From: Smittium culicis | Lineage: Eukaryota > Kickxellomycota > Harpellomycetes > Harpellales > Legeriomycetaceae | Direction of reading: 5' to 3' | NCBI GenBank assembly: GCA_001970855.1 | Contig: LSSN01005410.1 | Coordinates: 1 to 13,123 of the forward strand | Length of the DNA stretch: 13,123 bases | Shown here: positions 7,671 through 13,123 of the stretch, piece after piece | Position numbering within the stretch: the first letter of the stretch is position 1 | How the letters are laid out: each line of letters begins with the position of its first letter | The notes under the pieces: generated by a model | Databases searched by the model: none | Told to the model about the DNA's origin: nothing | The model's input: the letters and a program-made list of their open reading frames with translations, nothing else | Made by a program: the position numbers and the translations under genes

Positions 7671-8417
7671 ATAAATAAAACTTCTAAATTTGAAAATTTA
7701 TATTTCCCAATCATCGTACGCGGCCTTTCATCTAGGATCCTGCTACAGCTTGTAAAAGCAGACTGGGAAAACATAATTCCTGATTGGTCATGTGAGAAGA
7801 TTTACACTCGATACGGTAAGCTACCTGTCCTCATTGAAACCTATCAAAACGGCTCCAAGTTTACTCTCGCTGAAAGTAGAGCCATTGAGATTTATTTAGC
7901 TGATAATTTCGGTTTTTTACCTAAAGTTTAAAAAGAACATGCATATTGTCACAAAATTTTCGATCAAGTTTTTGATACAATTTAATCTTTTGCTGATTTG
8001 CTCCTCTTCAAATTTTGAACCAAATACATCGCTGGAACTGGAGTTGAAGGCCTTTCCAAGAATCCAGAATAATGCGATTCAAAAGAAAATTTCTAGATTT
8101 TGCAAAATTTGGCGAATTAGTATAAGATACTTTGTGATAATGTTGAACATTCCCTTCAAAAACACGAAAAAAATTTATCTGAAAGCAAAATTTTTTATTA
8201 TTTCGGTGATTATATTACACATGACTATATGACCTTAATTGAAGCCTACTATAACCTTAAAAACATAAACTATTTAAATCAACTTGATAGCTCTATGTAC
8301 CCTAATATTATGAAACTTATTAAAAGTATAAAATTAGATAATTGAGTCACAGCTGATATCAGAAAATATGATTTTTCACTATTACATTCTTGGGATTACC
8401 TGAATAACGGATCTTTT
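7671..8417 (+). pseudogene. Glutathione S-transferase pseudogene, frame kept but stop-riddled
   Basis: One frame gives a complete cytosolic GST-like protein. The N-terminal thioredoxin-fold part includes NLYFP (catalytic-Tyr region, near 7695), GKLPVL with the cis-proline before beta-3 (7815-7832) and ESRAIEIYLA (7872-7901), the glutathione-contacting Glu-Ser motif. The all-helical C-terminal part includes EHAYCHKIFDQVFDT, EHSLQKHEKNL, YYFGDYITHDYMTLIEAYYN and PNIMKLIKSI. GST enzymes conjugate glutathione to electrophiles in the cytosol. Stops interrupt the frame at 7929, 7983, 8016, 8070, 8094 and 8118, and again at 8343, after which VTADIRKYDF and SLLHSWDYLNN look like the original C-terminus. 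I see no frameshift over more than 700 bases. The probable initiator position reads ATA (7671-7673), so the start is lost or lies elsewhere. There is no intron. It is dead as a gene; class assignment beyond sigma/mu-like is not safe. Confidence 0.8.
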
Positions 8418-9443
8418 TTATTCGTTTATGTAAAATTTTTTGTAAAATATATACTACTGAAATTATTTCAAGCGATTATGCTCAATTACTTATACAATAA
8501 TAAAAAATATCATATTGAAATATTAAATATATAATCTTATTGGATGAGCTTAAGTAATTTTATTTTAAATTCTGTTTTATTTTTTTTATAACTAATGCTA
8601 TATATGAATTTTATAGAGGAAAATATATTCATACTTGTATCAAATCATTTGGATACTAAAAATTTTTCTACTAACGCATTTAATCCATAATATAAAATTT
8701 CCAGTATTCCGAAAATTAATTAATTTATCTATGAAGGGTTTGAGTAAACCAAAAAAAAAAAAAAAGAGAATGATTTAATTATGTTTTTATTTTTTTAAAT
8801 CGTTATATATTGAAAAGAGTAGATTAAAAAATCTGAATATATTGAAGTATTAAATTTATAGTGGTATAGCAACATACTCTATCTATCTCTTGAAGTTTGT
8901 ATATTTGGAAAAGCCTAAGGAACGTATAATTTTTAAAAAAGCTAGTTTTGATCTACTATTCAGTTTTTTTTACATTTTTTCTAAATAAAATTTAAAATTG
9001 ACTATCACTCGCGTAGTATATCGACTTTATCTTAATAATAATAATTTTTACAGCTTTTAAATACATAAATGTTGTTACAAGCTTGATCAGCTATTGAAAT
9101 AAGTTGATATTCAATGAAATTAAAAGCTTAAAAGCCTTGTGTAAGCTTTTTAATCCATCAAAACTGAATTAAAAGATGCTAAAATCACATAAATCGATTA
9201 ATTTTCTGCACAATAAAAATCCAATTGTATAAAAATTAAAATTAAAAGTTTATAAACCGAAAAAGGACAATAAATGATTCTAGTTCATAAGCTAAGAATA
9301 TTATAAAGCCCATAAAACGCGCTTGAAATATATTTATCGGTTTTTATGAGGTCAATGGTCTTAATTAAGTACTACCGCTGAAATAAAAGATGCAGTAGCT
9401 AATCCCCCTAATTCATTAGGCAAATTTCAGATATTAATTCAAT
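8418..9443. other. AT-rich spacer between the GST relic and the retrotransposon
   Basis: No gene is recognised. It contains 15 consecutive A at 8751-8765 and an AATAAA at 8499-8504, which could once have served the GST gene. A slightly GC-richer patch near 9310-9425 may already belong to the 5' untranslated region of the retrotransposon; no boundary or target-site duplication could be defined by eye. Confidence 0.6.
8751..8765 (+). repeat. A15 homopolymer
   Basis: Fifteen consecutive A lie roughly 330 bases after the last GST-like codon. It could be a remnant of a retrotransposed poly(A) tail, but similar runs occur elsewhere in this AT-rich window (3158-3172, 1393-1405), so it is weak evidence. 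Confidence 0.8.
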
Positions 9444-9893
9444 ATGAACAGCAAAAAAAATCAAAAAAAATCAAAAAAAAAAATTTTCTAATTATTAAAA
9501 GGAAAAATCATAATTCTGCAAAAAATGGGTATGAAAAATATAGATCTACATCCATGAAATATCTGTTTTTTTAGGTAATTAGAGCTGATTAAATATTTTC
9601 TGTGTTGCTGGATCGAACCAAAATAACTGAGTTATTTGGGTAAAATTTAATGGACATATACCTGAGGCCTTAGATTCAATATAATGTTATTTGTGATAGG
9701 GAATATACAAGATATGATAATTATAGAGAAAATTTCGGATAAAAAAATCATATTTTCTAGAAGATACAATCAATCGTATTTCTAAGTCATTATCTTAGGT
9801 TTACCAGAAAATTAAGTTATATCAAACAGTAAAAATTGAATAGGACATCATGACCGTCAATATTCCAAATTATAAGTAAATTTCAACCACAAA
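9444..9893 (+). pseudogene. Probable decayed N-terminal part of ORF1
   Basis: ATG at 9444 opens a short Lys-rich frame (MNSKKNQKKSKKK) in the same phase as the zinc-knuckle region. The following 400 bases have many stops in all frames. Patches still look coding: VKFNGHIPEALDSI from 9640 in a different frame, and ENISDKK-like and SYF-VIILGLPEN text further right. LINE ORF1 proteins usually have a poorly conserved RNA-binding N-terminal half here. The interval is assigned mainly because of its position; stops and frameshifts are too many to define a product. Confidence 0.35.
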
Positions 9894-10847
9894 ATGGTTC
9901 AGCTGGTCATAAAGGAGCTGAAACCACTAGGCGAAATCAAGGATATTAGTGCCCTATTCAACAGAGATAGAAACTAGTATATTACTTATGTTATTAAGGT
10001 TCTACTCAGAAAAAATACTATTGACACTGAACTACCACTTTTCCTTGACCATGAAGATTGTCGTATAAACATCTTCTACAGAGGATGCAAAGAAGCTTGC
10101 AGTTACTGTGGTAAGGATGGTCACTGGAAATCGGAGTTCTAAACATTAAAAAATATAAAAAGCAAAAAAAAATTTATGAACGATATGACAAAATCGTCGT
10201 TGAAATTCTCGCACCATGAGCCGGCTAAGATGGAATTTTCAACACCATCAACATCAGTAATCAAAAATGAATCCCCAAAAACTAATACCAATAACGCAAT
10301 AACCTATGATACCCCTAAAATCAGCGGTGATGATAAAGATTTTCCCAAAAACAAATCTTCAGGAACAAATTCCACAAATAAAACAGACTTAGGAATACAT
10401 TAGGCTTAAAAAAAACCACCAGTATACTCTATAAACCTAAAAAAGCTAGCATCTGATAAAAACCAAAAAGTATCACCCGCTGATGATACAGAATCAGATG
10501 AAAGCAAAGATGAGGTAAAACTACCAAAAACAAAAAGCATCAATAATAAAATTGTTGAAAGAGATGATTCTCAAGATTCATATTCAATCGCGGGTTCAAG
10601 CTCACCAATAGAAATTAAAAAAGAGTATATCTCACCAAGATCAGATATTTTTGAATCATCTGAAGGAAATAGCACACCCTCAGAGCATGGTATTATGGTT
10701 GAAAATGCCAGGCTAGGAAAAATATCAGAAAAAATATTCATTTATTATGTATCTAAAGTGGTCTGTGCACCTCAGGGCAGAAATCTAGCTGAAATGGACT
10801 TAGACTCTGACCCTCTGGATCAATCCAGCTCTGATATTGAAATTTAA
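9894..10847 (+). pseudogene. Retrotransposon ORF1 (gag-like) with damaged zinc knuckle
   Basis: One frame is retained from ATG 9894 to the stop at 10845-10847, broken by TAG 9975, TAA 10140, TAG 10401 and TAA 10407. It reads VIKELKPLGEIKDIS, a segment typical of the RNA-binding part of LINE ORF1 proteins, then ELPLFLDHEDCRINIFYRG leading into the knuckle ACSYCGKDGHWKSEF. That is C-x2-C-x4-H-x4 with the last Cys replaced by Phe (10137-10139). A low-complexity Ser/Thr/Lys/Asp tail follows, with acidic stretches such as ADDTESDESKDE and DLDSDPLDQSSSDIE. The protein would coat element RNA. The stop at 9975 sits where a Trp is usual in such proteins, so a single base change could explain it. The product is not functional as read. 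Confidence 0.7.
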
Positions 10848-11150
10848 TTTTTATTTTTAATATCAAAAATCAATGAAAATAAAACGCAAAAAATACAAAA
10901 AATAAATAAAATCGACAAGTTCTTGATACTAAATGTGCAAGAATTGTCAAAAAAAAACAATTAAAAATACATACTACTTAACTCGTCGCTTAATGAACTA
11001 CGTTTCAATGTAAAGAAAGTCAAACAACGCAACGGAAAATGGAGACACGAGCTCCTGCCACGAGATAACTACAAAATATCGCTGTCAAAATGTGAAATAA
11101 AAAAAATTGAAAAATCACTAGGCGCCAAAATTAGGCGCGAAAAAAATTAA
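10848..11150 (+). pseudogene. Frame-matched C-terminal extension of ORF1
   Basis: Past the TAA at 10845 the same frame continues for about 100 codons to TAA at 11148-11150, interrupted only by TAA 10962. It gives a basic segment including SSLNELRFNVKKVKQ, GKWRHELLPRDNYKISL and KKIEKSLGAKIRREKN. Composition and codon use look coding, and the frame matches ORF1 exactly, so the ancestral ORF1 may have run through to here. The next ATG of ORF2 is only about 35 bases downstream. I know of no named domain in this part. Alternatively it is an untranslated inter-ORF region whose openness is accidental. Confidence 0.4.
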
Positions 11151-11184
11151 AAATTGAGACCACGATATACGATTGGCAGTAATT

Positions 11185-11893
11185 ATGAAAAATCAATCAC
11201 TCAAAAAAAATAACGCATTAACGGTGATGACCTACAATGTACGAGGTATCAAGGGTATATCAGAAGAATTGCAGTATTTTTTAACACGGTATAGGCCGGA
11301 TATTATAGCACTGCAAGAAACTTTATTAAATAAAAAAACATATCTCTATAAAATACCTAGGTACACGTCAATAGAGTCTAAATCTGACCTCGTTAATGGT
11401 GGAAGGGGGCTACTATTAGCAGTAAAAAACAACTGTGGACTTCAAATTAGTGAGCATAATTCAGCGCCTAGTTGGTTATCTGGAATACTAGAGGTCCAAA
11501 CAAAAAATAAAAAAAAGATATTAATAAATATCATTAATACACATATAACGGCCGACAATACAAGGAAAAAAAGATCTATTGGCGAAATACTCAACAATAT
11601 AAGTAAGACCAAAAAAAATTTCGCAAAAATTTTTTTAGCTTGGCGACTTATATATGGATATTGATGCGTCGAATAATTTTGTGAGCAAACTTGGAGCTGG
11701 GCTCCAAACCGCTAAAGTAACAAACTAAACAGGGTCGCGATGGAACAAACTAAAAACAGGTCGTATGATTGACCACATATATTATAGTGGGTCGCTAGGA
11801 AGAGAAAACTTTTGCCTAGTAAACAAAAAAATAGACCTAAGCGACCATTTCCCTATAATATCACAATGGAACTTCGATGCAATAAAAACGGTG
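11185..11893 (+). pseudogene. Retrotransposon ORF2, EEP endonuclease domain (frameshifted)
   Basis: From ATG 11185 the frame encodes the APE-like endonuclease that nicks target DNA. Visible active-site motifs are TYNVRG (Asn at about residue 18), DIIALQET (Glu45), GGRGLLLAV, INIINTHI, then AGDL with its catalytic Asp, DHIYYSG, and SDHFPI with the terminal His. The frame is lost at about 11640, where one extra T shifts the reading between the Leu-Ala and the Gly-Asp of the active site. The continuing frame has a TAA at 11726-11728 and then runs on through 11765-12169. The usual Asn of GDLN is Tyr here. Upstream of the ATG the same frame extends to a TTG at 11173, but the ATG fits the family better. 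The enzyme is inactive as it stands. Confidence 0.8.
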
Positions 11894-12356
11894 CAAAAAA
11901 AACCAAAAATTAATACTAATAAAATAAGCATAATTTCTAGTCAATTAATAAATAGCAATAAATTTGCAGCGCAAAGTTCATCAAACTCAGCAGTTGAAGA
12001 GCTTTGCAAGCATACAATAAAAACGGTATGGGAAGAAACACAGGCTATGGATGCAGTGACGACTCTAAGCGACTATAAAACCGAACCTCTAAGCAAGAGA
12101 GCTCTCACCCATATCAAAAACAGGCGAAATGCGTTCAAAAAATTTAGGCGTGGTAAAATTGGCGAATAAGATTACGTAAGCTCAAAATCGATCGCAATTA
12201 CAACTATAAAACTCGATCGAAAAACAAAATATAGTAAAAGAATGAAAATGATTGCCAACCAATTAATTTTCAACGATTCCAAAAAGCTTTGGGATTTTAT
12301 TAAATCATACACTGGGAAATCGTTTAAAAGCATCGCCGATGGCCGGGTGTACGATA
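11894..12356 (+). pseudogene. Retrotransposon ORF2, linker between EEP and RT
   Basis: The frame following the EEP domain runs on as a Lys-rich linker, containing VEELCKHTIKTVWEETQAM and THIKNRRNAFKKFRRG, to a TAA at 12167-12169. Beyond it the same frame continues with KLDRKTKYSKRM and SKKLWDFIKSYTGKSFKSI. The last of these has the W-x-x-I/F-K pattern typically found just upstream of RT in LINE ORF2 proteins. The frame is lost at about 12356, where a one-base insertion or two-base deletion in an A-rich spot moves coding to the phase used by the RT domain. Confidence 0.6.
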
Positions 12357-13123
12357 AATAAAATTAATAATCGGGCCAATAATTTTGGTGAGCTTGCTTT
12401 AGATAATACTTGGAAAAGCCAATCTAGCAAAAAGTGGGGAAATATTATCTCTGGTGACTGTGACTATTACCCAGAGTGTGATAAATCCATACTATGATAT
12501 GATATCACTGATGCGCTTAACGAAACACCCAATAGTAAAGCTCGGGTACTTGATGGTGTGCCATCTGAGGTATGGAAACTGCTGATGGCTGAGCAATCAC
12601 CTACATCGCCACTAGACAAACTAATATATAAAATTATGAATTTAATGTATGATACTGGGAATATAATCCAGTGCCTAGAAACTTCAGGGGTGGTCCCGGT
12701 ACCTAAAAAAGGTGACCTGAAGGACCCCGATAACTACCGAGGGATATCACTGATCCCAACACTGGCGAAACTGGTGGCCAAAATTGTGGCCACCAAACTC
12801 AGCAAAATCGATGCAAAATATAGTATATTAGTAAAAGAGCAAGCTGGATTCAGAAATTTCGAGGAGTGTGCGGGCCAAGCGACCACTCTATACGAAATAG
12901 TACGCCGACGGAAAATTCAGAACAAGGAAACATGGCTGTGCTATATAGACTATAGAAAGGCCTACGATCGGGTCCCCCATATGGCCCTACTGCATAAACT
13001 GCGATCGGTAGGCATTGGGGGCAAACTCCTCAATATGATCAAGGGCATGTATGATGCTCCGAAAATTGCAGTTAGAGTTGGAAATGAAGTTTCCAACCCC
13101 ACCGAATACCTCTGTGGAGTGCG
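12357..13123 (+). pseudogene. Retrotransposon ORF2, reverse transcriptase domain (partial at right edge)
   Basis: This region encodes the N-terminal half of a LINE reverse transcriptase. Motifs in order: DALNETPNSKARVLDGVPSE (RT0-like), GVVPVPKKGDLKDPDNYRGI with ISLIPTLAKL (motifs 1-2, YRGIS at 12735-12749), KEQAGFR, CYIDYRKAYDRVPH (motif A, first catalytic Asp at 12948-12950) and LRSVGIGGKLL. It ends with LCGV at the entry to motif B, where the window stops. The catalytic YADD-type box is outside. A TGA at 12495-12497 interrupts the start, probably in place of Trp. From 12498 to the edge the frame is open for about 208 codons with no start or stop inside constraints. Bases 12721-12780 contain 33 G/C of 60, much richer than ORF1. 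Confidence 0.88.

Larger units (their letters stand above)
9444..13123 (+). mobile_element. Degenerate non-LTR (LINE-type) retrotransposon, right end outside window
   Basis: Two successive coding regions in the same direction have classic LINE architecture: an ORF1 with a C-terminal CCHC zinc knuckle, then an ORF2 with an N-terminal EEP endonuclease and a reverse transcriptase. Such elements nick target DNA with the EEP enzyme and copy their RNA in place (target-primed reverse transcription). The element is inactive as seen: ORF1 has several in-frame stops, and ORF2 has at least two frameshifts and three in-frame stops. The left boundary is a guess placed at a possible ORF1 start (ATG 9444, Lys-rich) beside a (TCAAAAAAAA) tract. 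The 3' part, including RT motifs B-E, lies beyond the right edge. Clade is not assigned; the EEP-plus-RT layout excludes R2-like elements that use a restriction-like endonuclease. Confidence 0.85.

Noticed and set aside
7939..8232. 97-codon plus-strand ORF in the GST region
   Set aside because: It lies in a shifted phase relative to the GST frame, which carries the family resemblance; it is an overlap artefact of the pseudogene.
7929..8345. Stop-codon reassignment as an explanation for in-frame TAA, TAG and TGA in the GST frame
   Set aside because: All three stops occur, the RPL9 gene uses none internally and ends in a normal TAA, and the stops cluster in one region. Pseudogene decay is simpler.
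7671..8765. Processed (retrotransposed) GST copy with the A15 run as poly(A) tail
   Set aside because: The A run is about 330 bases past the coding end, the only nearby AATAAA (8499) is about 250 bases before it, no target-site duplication was found, and similar A runs occur elsewhere.
9608..9619. Minus-strand GGTTCGATCCAG resembling a tRNA T-loop
   Set aside because: No A-box sequence at a suitable distance and no acceptor stem pairing.
10586..10600. GGTTCAAGCTC resembling a tRNA B box
   Set aside because: It is inside the coding frame of ORF1, with no A box or cloverleaf around it.
1..13123. CRISPR array or prokaryotic operon
   Set aside because: There are no regularly spaced identical repeats, and the spliceosomal intron and eukaryotic L9 show this is nuclear eukaryotic DNA.

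Overview
This is a stretch of nuclear DNA from a eukaryote, most likely a fungus. The only clearly intact gene is a fungal-type 60S ribosomal protein L9 (uL6) gene with one short GT-AG intron. The noncoding DNA is extremely AT-rich: bases 4501-4560 contain 9 G/C out of 60. Coding DNA is far richer: bases 1021-1080 inside RPL9 contain 31 of 60. An AT-rich genome with an intron in a ribosomal protein gene, a GST relic and a non-LTR retrotransposon would suit an early-diverging fungus, such as an AT-rich Harpellales-like or Glomeromycotina-like lineage. That placement is inference.

Layout from left to right. (1) Bases 1-435 are a GC-elevated island without a credible ORF; it has three small inverted repeats and a TATA-like box. 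(2) Bases 627-1405 hold RPL9 on the minus strand, with a poly(A) signal, a 73-base intron and a TATA/poly(dA) promoter. (3) Bases 1406-7600 are AT-rich and have no recognisable gene. Within them, at 3.86-6.45 kb, is a scattered family of at least five related and heavily diverged segments. On the minus strand these share a short peptide pattern around G-D-Y-F-x-x-R-x-x-F, which suggests a decayed coding family. A possible exon-like relic lies at 7080-7292. (4) Bases 7671-8417 are a full-length glutathione S-transferase pseudogene: one frame carries the whole domain but is broken by at least six stops. (5) From about 9.44 kb to the right edge lies a degenerate two-ORF non-LTR (LINE-type) retrotransposon on the plus strand. 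ORF1 has a damaged CCHC zinc knuckle and an acidic Ser-rich tail. ORF2 has an endonuclease/exonuclease/phosphatase (EEP) domain and a reverse transcriptase domain that runs off the window at motif B.

Apart from RPL9, the recognisable material is decaying. The GST relic and ORF1 keep their frame over long distances and are broken mostly by stop codons, whereas ORF2 also carries frameshifts. No RNA gene, CRISPR array or intact novel system was found. The most interesting unexplained signals are the GDYF repeat family and the structured GC island at the left edge.
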